A stretch of 64,000 nucleotides of DNA, taken from Arctopsyche grandis. Its lineage: Eukaryota > Arthropoda > Insecta > Trichoptera > Hydropsychidae. The notes under the pieces were generated by a model that was not told the origin of the DNA, did not search any database, and saw nothing but the letters and a program-made list of their open reading frames with translations. This document shows positions 1-11,269 of the stretch, one piece after another. The position numbers were made by a program, and so were the translations under genes. The stretch is taken from NCBI RefSeq assembly GCF_051622035.1, contig NC_135356.1:23466839-23530838 (forward strand), given 5' to 3'. Each line of letters opens with the position of its first letter. Position 1 is the stretch's first letter.

Positions 1-138
1 TCGAAAATAAAATTTTATGCTAAACAAATTTTTACGTATAACTATAAATTGATTTGTATTTTTAAAAACTTTTTGTTGTTCATACATATATAACCCTCTA
101 ATTCAGTTTTCATTATTGTTTTAGTGTTTGTGTTAGAG

Positions 139-1891
139 CAGGCCTGGGCAAGCTTTTTTACTGAATGGCCAAATTCGATATTTTATATGAGTCGGCGGGC
201 CGCATATATACATATAACTACAATAAAACAAATTAATAAGGTTAAAATTTTAATGAGTTATATAAATTATAAAAATTGCAGATTTCTTCACGGCGGTATA
301 AATCTTTCAGATCTGTATCGCACTGTAAATCTAAAATTTCCAGTTGTAGTTCACTCGAAATGTTGTCAACATTTGCTAAAAACGGATCACGGATTATTGC
401 TAAGCTGTTTTCAATTACTCGGAAGTCACTTAAAGCTTTCATGGTGTCTCCGTATTTTTTAATTTTACTTTCATCAATATTTAATGATTTCAGTGTTGGG
501 AAGTGATCCAGTTTCTTAATTAATATTTGACGTTGAAATAGTTGGAGTTTTCAATTAAATGCATTCAAGCTTTTTATCGAATCGTGAGCATATATATTTG
601 TACCCTGTAAAATTCAGTTGAAAGTGTTCAGGTGTGTTATGATGTCCAAAGTAAAAGCAACATCACAAAGCCAGTCATTGTTAGTTAATTCAGGAAAATC
701 AGTTATATGTTTCATTTCTAAAAATAAAATGATATCATCCTTTAATTTCCACACTCTTTGAAGTACATTCCCTAAACTTAACCATCGAATATGGCTGTGA
801 AAAGGAATATATGTGTACTCTGCATCAAGATCTTCAAGAAAGCTGATAAATTGTCTGTGTTTCAGTCCACTTGATCGGATTAAATTGACAAGCTTAATAA
901 CACGCGATGTTACGTGATCAACTTTTAATACGTTTTTGCACAAGACTTGCTGATGTATAATACAATGAAGTGCAATTAAATTACAATCAGGATCGATTTC
1001 TCGAATTCTATCCTGGATTTTCTTTACTGCACCAACATTTTTTCCGGTCAAATTTCGTGCACCATCAGTCGTAACGCTGACCCATTTGTTCCATTGCAAA
1101 TTATATGCAGCTATGCAGTCTTCAATTTTTTTAAATATATCATTTCCCGTGGTTTGATATTTTAACGATTCCATTGAAAGAAGCTCTTCAATAAATTCAA
1201 ATTCAATAATTAATAACTGTGCAGTATCCTTTTGATCGTTGCTTTCGTCGATTGCTATCGAGTACCAGTTGAATGATTTCGATACTGATAATAATTGCTC
1301 TTTTAAATTGGTAGCGATACATTCAATCCTTCTAACTACAGTTCGCCGAGATAAACTCAAGTTCTCAAGTTTATGTTTAATATCCGGGCATATAATTGCA
1401 CCTACTTCAGTCATACAGTTTTTAATGTATTCTCCACCTGAGAACGGTTTGCTACTTTTCGCGATTATATTAGACACAACAAAGCTTGCTTCTACATATG
1501 TATGCTTCTTGTTCCCTGGTGTGTCGCATTTTGTTGTGAAGATAATTTTTTAATCAACTCGTCTGCTGTTTTGTTTCTTCAATCTTCGGCTAGATTTGCA
1601 ACAAATTCACAATGTTTAGTAGTAAAATGTCTTTTTATATTGTATTCTTTTAAAACAGAAACGCTTTCCTGGCAAATAAGACAAATAGCCTTATTTTTCA
1701 CTTGAACGTAAAAATGTGATTGCATTATACATAATAAATTATATTCACGGATACATTATAATACATGGGATTGTATTATAATCACTTCACGGATATAATA
1801 AAAAATTAATAAACACTATTTTAAAAAAATTTGGAAATAATCACGCGGGCCGCATGGAATTGCGCGGCGGGCCGCAGTTTGCCCAGGCCTG
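139..1891 (-). mobile_element. Complete but decayed hAT element with 8-bp TSD
   Basis: Both ends are visible. The left end at 139 begins CAGGCCTGGGCAAGC. The right end at 1891, read on the minus strand, begins CAGGCCTGGGCAAACTGCGG, and both ends also carry a GCGGGCCGCAT-type subterminal block. The 8-bp TGTTAGAG lies immediately outside on both sides (131-138 and 1892-1899), a perfect target duplication of the length hAT transposases make. The interior is a broken GTF2IRD2/ZBED-like transposase read on the minus strand. At 1,753 bp with a degraded gene, the copy cannot move by itself. Confidence 0.93.
240..1725 (-). pseudogene. Broken hAT transposase, GTF2IRD2/ZBED (Charlie8-like) type
   Basis: Reading from 1725 down, there is an N-terminal BED-type zinc finger (CLICQ ... 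RHFTTKH, two Cys then two His). An in-frame stop follows just after LAED. A frameshift near 1485 then leads into the longest open stretch (1477-614, 287 codons). That stretch carries the family blocks SKPFSGGEYI, IAIDESND, VTTDGARNLTGK, LIALHCIIHQQ, VIKLVNLIRSSGLKHRQF and HSHIRWLSLGNVL. More stops follow, then a last homologous stretch at 442-242 (LQLEILDLQCD, FYNLYNSLKF). The hAT C-terminal dimerisation block that normally follows is absent, so the gene is both mutated and truncated. Family assignment rests on recognising the GTF2IRD2-type block order. hAT transposases cut and paste DNA in the nucleus. Confidence 0.88.
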
Positions 1892-1899
1892 TGTTAGAG

Positions 1900-2830
1900 G
1901 CATAATAGGATAATAAGCTCAAAAACCTAGTTACAATTCTAAAACATGTCATATGCACGTGTATTTGAATTTCATTCATTTGTTTTTTTTTTCAATTTCA
2001 GTCTCCGAATAACGAACGAGCAAAAACTACAATAGGCAAAAATTACACGTGAATATTTAAGGTTTCAATGAATTGCCAAACATATCAATCAATACGTTGA
2101 TATCACAAAGCACAAAACTATTCACAAAACAAGTGTCGACCACAGCTTAATTTAATATAATCGTCTGCCCATTCGAAAATCGTACTCAGCATCCATGTAT
2201 TTTGTTCCGACAAATAATCATTTGCATCAATAACTAGTGACTAATTAAAAGCTATGTATCGTGATACAAACTAATTTCAGTTTTAATTAGCTATTCAGTT
2301 GAAAATTTCTTTCGCGTGTAAAAAATATATTCATTTGTTTTCATTTGTGAAGTGAGTTTAAATTTAAAAAATAATCATTATATTTCTAAACGGTATCAAA
2401 AATAAATATCAGTGTTTGTTTAATTACGTGAAATATTTTTATAATTGAAGAAGATGATTGGCAAAGGCGCTTATACTATCGCTATGGAGACTACATACAG
2501 CTGGTGAATTTACACGTGTTTTTATATTGCTATATAAATTAGTACCTGTATGTTGATTTTAAATATAATTTTGGATTTTTTAGATCGCAGTGAAGGTTGG
2601 GAATTTAATTTAATTTTCGGAGATACATGTAAGCAAAAATTTTATTTATTTTTATTCATACATAAACAATTTAAATCTCTTTTAAATTTCACTGTTGCTT
2701 CATTGCTTATATTTTGATTTGATAGCATAACATTTCATTTACCGAAAAAAAAATCATATTTACCTACAGTTTTCATAAAAAATTTGTTTTTGTTTAAACG
2801 AAACAATTCAAATGATGAAGTTATCGACAT
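1900..2830. other. AT-rich stretch, no gene recognised
   Basis: No ORF of note and no terminal repeats were found. The sequence is simple AT-rich non-coding DNA between the hAT element and a SINE relic. A pyrimidine run ending in CAG near 2000 looks like a splice acceptor, but no coding sequence supports it. Confidence 0.5.
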
Positions 2831-2833
2831 ATA

Positions 2834-3005
2834 ACCAGCAGCATAGATCAATTTTAGGTTAGCGTGTAATGCTTTAAATTGTGATTTCATGGGTTGTATC
2901 CCGTATGCTGCTGGACAGACCTTGAATATTTGACTACAAAGTCGATCGTTTCCTATCAGTGTTTTCCAATTTATCTGATTTCATTGAAACAGTTCCAAAT
3001 AATTG
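2834..3005 (+). repeat. tRNA-derived SINE, degraded copy
   Basis: It starts with ATAACCAGCAGCATAG and carries the shared body (GCTGCTGGACAGACCTTGAA, GTCGATCGTTTCC, CCAATTTATCTGATTTCATT, GAAACAGTTCC) seen in better copies at 44570 and 49330. The head is too mutated to recognise the internal polymerase III boxes. Confidence 0.7.
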
Positions 3006-3644
3006 GCAATCCCTTTTACAAAAATTCGAGCTATTCAGCATCTTGATTTTTGCTGATTATAAATATGCTACAAAAATTTGTCCATATATGGCTCTGTGGC
3101 TGTTAATCGCTTCACCACAGATATGGTGCTTAACAAATGGGTATATATCTATAATATACACTGTATACCTTTTATAATAATATCTTAATCTGTATGTTCA
3201 CGTTGGAGCAATCTGTTGGATGAGTGTGCATAATTAATTGAATTAAAAAAAAATGCGGAACTTATGTAACTAATTTTTGAGGATACATACTGTCGATATT
3301 GAGAAGTGTGTCTCCTTAATCTCCCAAAAATGATGTTTTTTAACAATAATAATTATTTGGATATTTTACCTAATTAGTCCGCAGTATTGCGTTAAAGTTT
3401 TGCTAAAAATACGAAACGAAACTATTGCTAGTTCTAAGGATGTTCACAAAGCAAATATAATATAAAAGACAATGTTGACATAAATGAATGTAAGTAAAAT
3501 ATAAAGTCGTAATTCTACATTGGAACTTATTCTTTCGTTCCATAGATTCACTTTCACTTTTGCAATCGAGTATCTCTGGGGTAGTAAAGTAATGAGGGAG
3601 ATTGGTCGATGGGGATGGGCATGGTTTTAGATGTATCCACTGAA

Positions 3645-3835
3645 TTTTATTTAACCATTAAACAAACGACACCGGGACATTTGATACGGTGAACCGAACC
3701 CGCGACCACTCAGCCACGACCAATTACTGTCTCTGACGACCCTAAAGGGATACATGGACCCTTCTTGGATTGAAACCGCCACCTAAGAGTGTCTGAAGAA
3801 AGGCACGACAGGATAAATATGTATCATACATACAT
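3645..3835 (-). repeat. Possible tRNA-like SINE relic
   Basis: On the minus strand there is a tRNA-like head: TGGCTGAGTGG (A-box-like), then GCGGGTTCGGTTC (B-box-like) with shortened spacing. It sits in a GC-richer block of about 190 bp inside AT-rich DNA. It differs from the CCAGCAGC SINE family elsewhere in the window. No target duplication was found, so this is a resemblance only. Confidence 0.35.
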
Positions 3836-3839
3836 ACAT

Positions 3840-4790
3840 ATAAATATATGAACTTAGATGTGAATATTCTGCTTGTCTTGAGGAAGCTACGAATGATACA
3901 CAAATTAGCAAAATCAGTTCATAATATTATTTTTGACTTTGAAAATTTGCTTGATAATTAATTACACTGTTCGACACGAATAATGGTTCAGAGACTAGAT
4001 AAGACTTTTCTTATAGATATATGCCCAGTGAACACGAATCTGGTAATAAAAAATGTTGATTAGCTCGAGATTCGGAGATATATTCCACAAGAATAGTCGA
4101 AATATGATTTTAGATATGAAATAGTCGAATATTTTATTTACATACATATATACAAATACTAGGAAGGCATAACAGGTAAACACTAATGCTCTTTCCTGAG
4201 TAATTTTATTGAACATCATAGAGACATCTATGACGTTCAATAAAATTATTATTCGTTTATTTTATCGAGGTAAGCCAGTTATCAATAGAATTTTTGTAAT
4301 TAATCGACAAGAATAGTCAAAATATGATTTTTCTAAGTGGAATTTTATTTAATTTTCATATAAAGACAATTTAATATATTATCCCTATTAATTCAATTCA
4401 GATTCGTGTAAATACCAGTAAATACTAGTACGAGCTTTTAGCTCGTAATTTTACCGATTTAAAATTCAGCACACTTCCAATTAACCCTTTTAAACGAAAA
4501 CAAAAAATAGTGTGGACAGAACACTATCCCAATAAACATGTTTCAATAGAAAATACTCAATTTAAAATAGTGTTAGCAGTGGAAAAAAATCCGAAGTGAA
4601 AATACGTACTTTTGACTTTTTTTTAAATCGCGTGATTTTCATAAAAGTCATATCTCGACGAAAAGTCACATCTCGTCTCTGAAACAAAAAAAAGTCGTCA
4701 TTTGTCGAACAGAATTGGTCCAGAATTATTGTTTTCCCAATGCCTAATTTCGTTTTTAATGGTCTTGACTATACATGTATGTATATTATA
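3840..4790. other. AT-rich stretch with a 20-bp-arm hairpin
   Basis: No gene is seen. It contains a near-perfect hairpin at 4201-4248, and the motif AAGAATAGTC(G/A)AAATATGA occurs twice (about 4091 and 4309), suggesting an old local duplication. Confidence 0.5.
4201..4248. repeat. Near-perfect inverted repeat (20-bp arms, 8-nt loop)
   Basis: The left arm 4201-4220 and right arm 4229-4248 are reverse complements with one mismatch (GAACATC against GAACGTC). The loop is GAGACATC. Confidence 0.85.
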
Positions 4791-5095
4791 TTAGCTGAAC
4801 CCGGCATGCCTTGTATGCAATTCCCGTTCCCGTAATCGCTGTAATCTGACTTATCCATCGTTTAACACCGGAAAAATGCAAGCAGCGAACACATTTGAAA
4901 TTGATCAATTTTTTGTTTATTTTACCCTAACAACCATTGCAATGCCATTCATTCCCGTTTTTCCCGTTTCCGTTCTCGTTTTTTTTTATAGAAACCATCG
5001 CGGGCATACACACAATAACTCCTGTAAGTTTCATCGCAATTGGTTGAACAATATAGGAACGAATACGTGAGAAAAATTGATTTTTATATATATGT
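4791..5095 (-). mobile_element. Non-autonomous Helitron-like fragment (3' end at 4791)
   Basis: Read on the minus strand it ends ...GGCATGCCGGGTTCAGCTAAT. This matches the ends at 28141 and 41599, where a GGCAT/ATGCC stem is followed by GGGTTCAGCTAGT. A stem-loop just before a CTRRT terminus is the Helitron 3' signature. The body shares TTCCCGTTCCCGT and the AGCGAACACATTTGAAATT block with the 41599 copy. No Rep/helicase gene is present. Classification is inferred from the end structure. Confidence 0.55.
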
Positions 5096-5115
5096 ATATA
5101 GGTCATAAAATGTCT

Positions 5116-5229
<114 letters not shown>

Positions 5230-5230
5230 G

Positions 5231-5553
5231 GGTCTACGTGACGAGACAGAATGTTAAATTACAGAAATTACAGAAAACACAAATATCGGAAGGCAAAGAT
5301 CGAAAATCGAAAGATCTTAAGTCGAAAGGAACAGGCTTTTCCTCCTGTATTAATGTGCGCACGCAGAATACGGGAGGAAAAGCATGTTCCTCTTGTTCCT
5401 GTTGTATCCTGCTCGCGCAAATTAAGTGAGTATGTACCGTTTACCATGCACCATTTTTTTTGATCTTTCGACTTAAGATCTTTCGATTTTCGATCTTTGC
5501 CTTCCGATATTTACGTTTTCTGTAATTTAACATTCTGTCTCGTCACGGAGACC
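5231..5553. mobile_element. Fold-back MITE with terminal inverted repeats of about 90-100 bp
   Basis: The left arm (about 5231-5330) begins GGTCTACGTGACGAGACAGA. The right arm (about 5460-5553), read on the minus strand, begins GGTCTCCGTGACGAGACAGA. The arms match with few differences through GGAAGGCAAAGATCGAAAAT and AGATCTTAAGTCGAAAG. The central 130 bp is unique. There is no transposase. The superfamily is uncertain, though long arms are typical of MULE or fold-back elements. Confidence 0.8.
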
Positions 5554-5599
5554 GATATTTTATATATGTATGTATATACATATACATAGGTCATAAAAT

Positions 5600-6356
5600 G
5601 ATCTATTCAAGACGAAATGACAGAAAACGTTGGTTCGTAGCACCAAAGTCGAAATAATATCGCGGGCTCTTCGCGAAACCTATCTACATATCGAGTGGAA
5701 ATTCCAGGTTTATTTTACGTCAATGAGAACTCATTCCGAGTAAAGAGTGGATGTCTTAACATCTGAATGCAAATTTGCGAAACCGACGGCACGCCATTGG
5801 CACGCGAGCAACGTAAAGGTGGATACATATGTACATACTCGTTGACACACACGCATGTGCAAACGAACGAATTCATCCGGTTATTTTGTTAATACGGCTA
5901 ATTACTTACATGATACAAATTCTCAATTAGTTTCCAGGCACTTTACCAGGCACATACCCGAACGCTATATTGGACGGGTTCGCAGAAGCCATTTATAATA
6001 TTATGCGAGCGTTTTGCGTACAAATGCCTTACCTCCTCATATGACGTACATACGTCTCTCACACGTACGAATTATTTATCAATTAACCAACTGGATATTC
6101 GCACCCCACATTTTGAATATATAACATTTTATTAGTTTAATTCAATATATTTGTATGATGTGCATGTGATTTGATCACAACAACGACTGCTTTATCTTTA
6201 AAGCGCGTGCTGATTTTAATTGGTTAATAGCTGGTAGAATTTTCAAGTTTTTCTTACTTTTTTCTTCATTATGCCATTTTCTATTATTTAAAACTGATAA
6301 ATTAATAGAATTCAATGATATACTAACGATTAAAAAAATTCGTCCTGATAAGCTAC
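5600..6356. other. Unique AT-moderate sequence, no gene recognised
   Basis: No ORF or repeat terminus was recognised between the fold-back MITE and the solo LTR. Confidence 0.45.
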
Positions 6357-6740
6357 TGTTACGTACGCCGCGGATTGAGCGAATTGCACTTAGACCAACG
6401 GATATCTGTTATCGGATTAACTAAATGCATGCACTTACTTCCAAAGATTATATCTGGACTCTAAGTGCATTTAGGCTAAACAATGACCGTTATTAGTTAT
6501 TTCTCAGAATCGGTACGGGAAGACCCAATGTCTTGGAAATACATATCCGAATACGTGACTATACAACAGGTAAACAGATTAGGCGTCCTGAGAGATCTAC
6601 CCTTTATAAGGCGGTACGTAGGCGATATAATTCATTCTGGACTTAGCAGTGACACTGCGTGTATCTCCTTAATCATCAATAAATGCTGTGAAACGACTGT
6701 TGGCCTTTTACTTGGATCCTCCACCCACCCGTACGCAACA
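6357..6740 (+). mobile_element. Solo LTR, Gypsy-like family, 4-bp TSD
   Basis: The LTR runs TGTTACGTACGCCGCGG ... CGTACGCAACA, starting TG and ending CA. CTAC stands on both sides (6353-6356 and 6741-6744). A TATA-like CTTTATAAGG precedes, and a polyadenylation signal AATAAA lies in ATCAATAAATGC, as expected of U3-R-U5. No internal retroelement sequence remains, so it is a solo LTR left by LTR-LTR recombination. The 4-bp duplication favours Gypsy (Metaviridae) over BEL or Copia, which usually give 5 bp. Confidence 0.85.
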
Positions 6741-6789
6741 CTACCTACTAAATATATGTAAAACTTATTTTTTATGAAATATTCTATTG

Positions 6790-7000
6790 CTAGTGTTGTG
6801 CCCGTTGATATTTCAACGGGTGGTTTCGGAAAAAAATGATACATGTATTAAAATCAAGTTATACAGACTGTTATGCCACAAATAAATTTATATAAAATGA
6901 AACCATTCAAATTAATTTAATAAAATGTTTACTATTAGATCAGTCATGTTTAAGTGGTTTATATTACAAATACCGAGCGAAACCGGGTAATACAGCTAGT
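6790..7000. mobile_element. Short non-autonomous element with hairpin/CTAGT motifs at both ends
   Basis: The left end reads CTAGTGTTGTGCCCG followed by a perfect 8-bp stem (CCCGTTGA TATT TCAACGGG). The right end reads ACCGAGCGAAACCGGGT, an imperfect stem, then AATACAGCTAGT. Similar ends recur alone or paired at 11932, 15294, 27690, 29580, 34829 and 52138. A hairpin followed by CTAGT resembles a Helitron 3' end, but having it at both ends is unusual. The two termini are also loosely inverted repeats of each other. Confidence 0.6.
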
Positions 7001-7840
7001 CTTGATAAGTTCAAAAAAATCGATGTAGTTATTTAACATGTTGAACGAATTTTCTCAAATTTAACGCATACTCAAACACTTGATTGAAATCCTTGGGTCT
7101 ATTTTCAAGATAAAATTAAAAAAAACAACTTTACAACGGGGTGGTATATTTCATCATGGCGTAATTTCCCGGGATATCCTATGACAGACACGCGCGTGTA
7201 ACCGACCCATGATCCAAATGCAGTCCGGTAACTTTTCGGAGGCACTGCGGTATGCTCGTATCAAAGCCCGGGCCGGGTTGCTTTGGCGGCTTGTGCGCCC
7301 CGGGCAAGATTTGTCTCACTAATGTATCATAAGCCCTGACGAGTACAAATTTATATTCCATTAGGTGCTGCCAGAAGGTCTGGAAACTTGCCCAGCGGGT
7401 GGTCGACCAGGACCCACCTGTAATCTTAGACAAAGAAAGAGCCGAATCCTCCGCAAGGACCACCAGGAACCGAGGGAGAGATACGAGGAGAGTGGAGACA
7501 GGGGGGGGGGCAAGGGATGGGAGGAGAGGAGCCCCACAGGAACTTTGTAAATGTAAAAGCGTGTCGGGGCCCAAAACACACAAAACTTTTGCCCACGAGG
7601 GTCCCACCCGCCAGCCGTTTTTAGTTTATTTTTGTTTTGCCCTCATTTTTTTTCTTCTAGGGCGCAAATGCGGTCTCGCGCTAAACGCTCAAGCGAAGTT
7701 TCTGGAAAACGTCCCGGCCAGAAACGGGAAAAAATATCCGTTAGGCCATCTCTACAGATGGGTATACACGTGTAAGCGAAGTTTTTTGGAGACTCGTATC
7801 TCCCACATTATAAACAGTTAGGTAGAAATGAAAAAAAAAT
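7001..7840. other. GC-rich unique island, no gene recognised
   Basis: The stretch 7140-7830 is markedly GC-richer than its surroundings and is open in several frames on both strands. None of the translations resembles a known domain: they are rich in Arg, Pro and Gly, as expected of random GC-rich DNA. A run of 12 G lies at 7501-7512. It could be conserved regulatory DNA or an old element. Confidence 0.4.
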
Positions 7841-7864
7841 GGATGTGACCGACCCGCGACTTTG

Positions 7865-8345
7865 TCTATGTATTTATTTATTTATATATATTTTAGCTAT
7901 CAAGCTAATTTAAAAATACATCTTAATTATTATACTTAACTCTAAAATTTATAATTAACTTATATGTACTGTTCCTCACAGAGGTGTCTCTTCGCACCTC
8001 GCAGGAATGCATCCATGTTTTTAGCAGACCTGACGCACTCAGGGAGGGCATTATACATGAGCACACCCCTGTGAAAAACACCCCCAGCCGTCTTATTCTT
8101 TCTTACTCTACTTACAACTAGTTTGTCCTTATTTCTAGTATAAAAACTATGTTTATCTCTATTCCTTATTATATAATCATCAAAATACTTAGGTAATAAC
8201 TTATGATCTAACTTATAAACAAAAGACAATGTACTAATATTTAGACTAATTCTAATACTCATCCATCCTAATTCATCTAACATACTTCCAATACTCTTAA
8301 ATCTACTCATATTCAAAATAGCTCATTTGAGGAATATAAGAAGTA
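7865..8345 (-). pseudogene. 5'-truncated non-LTR retrotransposon (LINE): RT C-terminus and 3' UTR
   Basis: The open stretch 8316-7960 (118 codons) matches the C-terminal tail of LINE ORF2 proteins: a LNMSRFKSIGSMLDELGWMS block, FVYKLDHKLLPKYF, then GGVFHRGVLMYNALPECV and FLRGAKRHL before the stop. An upstream frameshift or stop near 8320 breaks the frame. The catalytic RT domain is missing. The downstream 90 bp ends in an AAATAAATAAAT-type tail near 7868, typical of LINE 3' ends. The exact clade (Jockey or CR1 group) is not certain. Confidence 0.7.
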
Positions 8346-8411
8346 TAAAAAATAAAATACGATTGTGAAACATACAAATGAACACGTTCACACATACCGG
8401 CTATGACAGCA

Positions 8412-8690
8412 TTTTTGATACAAATCGAGCGCAAATGTAAGGAAACTTACACAAGACAACAGTTCTACTTCCGGTTTTCGAATTTAAATTAGTTTATTTT
8501 TTTTATTATTGAACATTGTTATAAATATTATAAACATTAAATATCAATTTACGAATTCTGACTAAAACCTTATCAACTCTAAGTTAGTACAAATATTAAT
8601 TTTCAGCTTAAAACGTTCAGGGGTACAACATTTTCGACTTTTCTAAGAGGAAAAATCCTACTTCCGGTTTACTGAAATTAGTGACTTTTT
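8412..8690. repeat. Unclassified interspersed repeat (ACTTCCGGT family), copy A
   Basis: It shares GATACAAAT(C/T)GAG, CTTCCGGTTT, ACGAATTCTGAC, AACTCTAAGTTAGTAC and ACGTTCAGGGGT with the longer copy at 35667-36600. A related end block (AGTCAAAATC, GAGTTCGAATTTTCGCAT, TTGTTACTACGTACGTAGAT) lies at 9545-9620. No coding potential is seen. Confidence 0.65.
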
Positions 8691-8699
8691 TATTATTTT

Positions 8700-9940
8700 C
8701 ATCACATTGATTCAATTTGAAGGGTCGAAAATAATGGTGGAAGAAGTGGTGTTCTCCAAATTTTATGTATAACTTAAGCTTTAACTTTTAGATGGGAAAT
8801 TTTAGTTCAATACATTGGTTTCTGAGAAAAACATTAAAGAAACTCAATTCTCTCGAGTAAAAGTATTACTTACAGTTAAGAGAGCTGCACACCAGCGCCT
8901 TGTCCATACAAACGTATTACACTCTTCCCTTCCTCAATTATGGCACTAGAGAAATTATTTTTTAATATGCTATAGATATCCACCATAGGCATGTTTCTGT
9001 TTTCTTTATTTTTTTGATTAGTTATTTTTTATATGAGCTAGGAAAATCGCCTCGTTTTTATACCCACGAAAAGAGTCCAGCGTGCTAATTTAACGGTTGA
9101 TTTTTAAAAAAATTCTAAACACAAACATAGAAAATATCTTTCTCATACCGATGATGAAATTTTTTTTTTAAATTGGTCCAGTTTCGGAGGAGAAAGCATG
9201 AGAATACGAAACCTCGATTTTGTCGATTTAAAATAGGTATTATCTGGTCGAGGCGCAACTGTCGCATTCACTCGATATATACATATATTGATATATATTG
9301 TCGCATTCATGTACATACATTCACTCAATATATACAATATCGAAGAAAGGAACGGCAACAATTTTAAGGTTTCGGGTATCCAGCCCTCTTAGAGTTAAAA
9401 ATATGTATTTAAAAAAAAATTATTTATGAAATTTATAATTTCTATTACATGCAAAATTTTTTTTAATTTTTGTCTGATCCATTGAGCGGTTTGGGAAATA
9501 ATTGAATCTAGAAACTTAAAAAAAGACGACACCTACATATCAGTTCAAATCAGTCAAAATCTTGAGTTCGAATTTTCGCATAATCACAAAACTTTACCTA
9601 TTGTTACTACGTACGTAGATAAGTAATAAAATAATTTAAAGTTGCTAGCCAATTAAATATTATACAAGCTTATATAAAATAAAGGAAAGGAGAAACGAGG
9701 GATAGAGAAGGGGGTAAAGAATCCGCGGGCGTCTTTTAAATTGCCTCACTCTATTTTCAGCGTTGAAAATTTTTGCGACGCATTCAGCTGCACAAAACCA
9801 ATCTACTCTACCGTGCGTAAAGAAATCTTCGCTTTCAAAAAAAAATAAAGAATCGCAACGTTATAATATCAATGTTTCAATTTATTAGCAAATTAACAGT
9901 CTCGGATTTCAAATATGCACACTTTCAAAAAACGGGTATC
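8700..9940. other. AT-rich non-coding stretch with microsatellite-like DNA
   Basis: Short ORFs only. ATATATACAT/GTCGCATTCA simple repeats lie at about 9260-9340, and a fragment of the ACTTCCGGT family end lies at 9545-9620. No gene is recognised. Confidence 0.45.
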
Positions 9941-10610
9941 GGTTTTATTCTGTCGATTGGGTGAAATTCGACCGTTGCCAAATAAATAAGTGACGCGTTG
10001 ACGTTTCCCTGCGGGCCGCACGGACGAACCGAGCGGTTTTTCCGAAAGGGTGGAAAATAGGGGGGGCTGGTGCGGCCCCTTGGGTAGCAGGAAGTGTCAG
10101 ACGGTTACGTGGAAGGAAGGAGACTAAGGGGGAACATAAGCCCATTAGCGTCGGGACCGCCTTTGTTTTTGCGGATGTCTGTAACTTACACAACGGGGGC
10201 CCTAGGTGTACACTAATACGTCCGGCTTATACGGGTAACGCGATACTTTAAACCGGTCCTGACCCTCGCCCTACCCATTGCCGCCCCCCGCGACCGTGTC
10301 AGGAGAACGCAACCTGCTCCATTTACCTTCGGAAAAATCACAACACAATTCCCTCTGTCCCTAGGTGAGATATGAGCTGTCAAACCCAGAGGAGCTGAGC
10401 GTTGCCCAACGCGCAGTGGTCCCGAAAGATTATATCTAGTTTTGCGAGTGGATATAAACGCCAATGCTCGTTAGTGTCGTTACACTACGTTAAATGAGAC
10501 ATTAAGTTCATAGTTGTATGCCCTGAAAGAATCAAAATGGATACCATCTCTGATTACCAACGCACGCTGCACACCCGGTCGACCACCTGAAGGTGACACA
10601 CAGTTTTAAA
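9940..10610. other. GC-rich unique island, no gene recognised
   Basis: A GC-rich block lies at about 9995-10480, with no domain-like translation on either strand. It is a candidate conserved non-coding region. Confidence 0.35.
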
Positions 10611-10629
10611 AAATAAAATATAGAATGAA

Positions 10630-10980
10630 AAAAGAAAAAGTTGTGGGCGTTTAAACAATTCAAATCTGACAAAGCGAGAGGTGGCGAAAAGGGAAAAACG
10701 ATCGGAACAGTGTGGACAAATGCGGCAATGTGGACAATAGACGTCACCGAGAAAGACTATGGAGTGTTTTCAAACGTGTCTATTACGATTATTTATCACC
10801 ATCGCAATGGCGGACTTGCTTTCCATATATATTGATGACCAAACCGAGCAAAATGGCAAAGTTTGAAAATAAGAACCCAAATTTCGTCAGACGAAATTTG
10901 GATTTTAACTTAACCTTAAAAAGGAGCTGGCGTACTTAGTTTATGCCATTGCGATCTTCCCAAAGTCACCACTTGAATTC
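10630..10980. repeat. Unclassified repeat with internal palindrome, related to 15640-15960
   Basis: It shares GCGTTTAA(A/T)CAATT, GTGACAAA-type blocks, CAAACGTGT(C/T)TATTAC and CAAAATGGCAAA(G/A)TTT with 15655-15830. At 10878-10900 it carries a perfect 11-bp-arm palindrome (CAAATTTCGTC A GACGAAATTTG). Copy 15655 has a different hairpin at the corresponding place. Confidence 0.5.
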
Positions 10981-11269
10981 GAGTTTATGGGAGAGATTAT
11001 TTTCAGTTATTTAGAGTAATAGAATGTTAAGATATATTTTTATAATTTTGTTTTCAGTAAGTTTAATTTATGTAAATATTTGATATTTAAATATAGTAAA
11101 AATATTAATAGCAGTAATGTTTATATTTATTTCAATTAATATTTTTGAAGTGTTTCCATTGATATTTTAACCTTATAGGTTTAAATATAATAACGGTTAT
11201 TTCCATATTTGAAGAAATGTAGTAGAAACTTGTCAAAATAATCGTAAGATCGTACGAATTAGCAAGAAC

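Noticed and set aside
1980-2030. A splice acceptor (pyrimidine run then CAG) suggesting an exon
   Set aside because: No coding frame or donor nearby supports an exon.
6483-6761. A 92-codon ORF at 6483
   Set aside because: It lies in the solo LTR, and the matching frame in the 12104 LTR is shorter and broken.
7179-7821. Host gene in the GC-rich island (ORFs of 140 and 142 codons on opposite strands)
   Set aside because: Low-complexity translations with no domain; long ORFs are expected by chance in GC-rich DNA.
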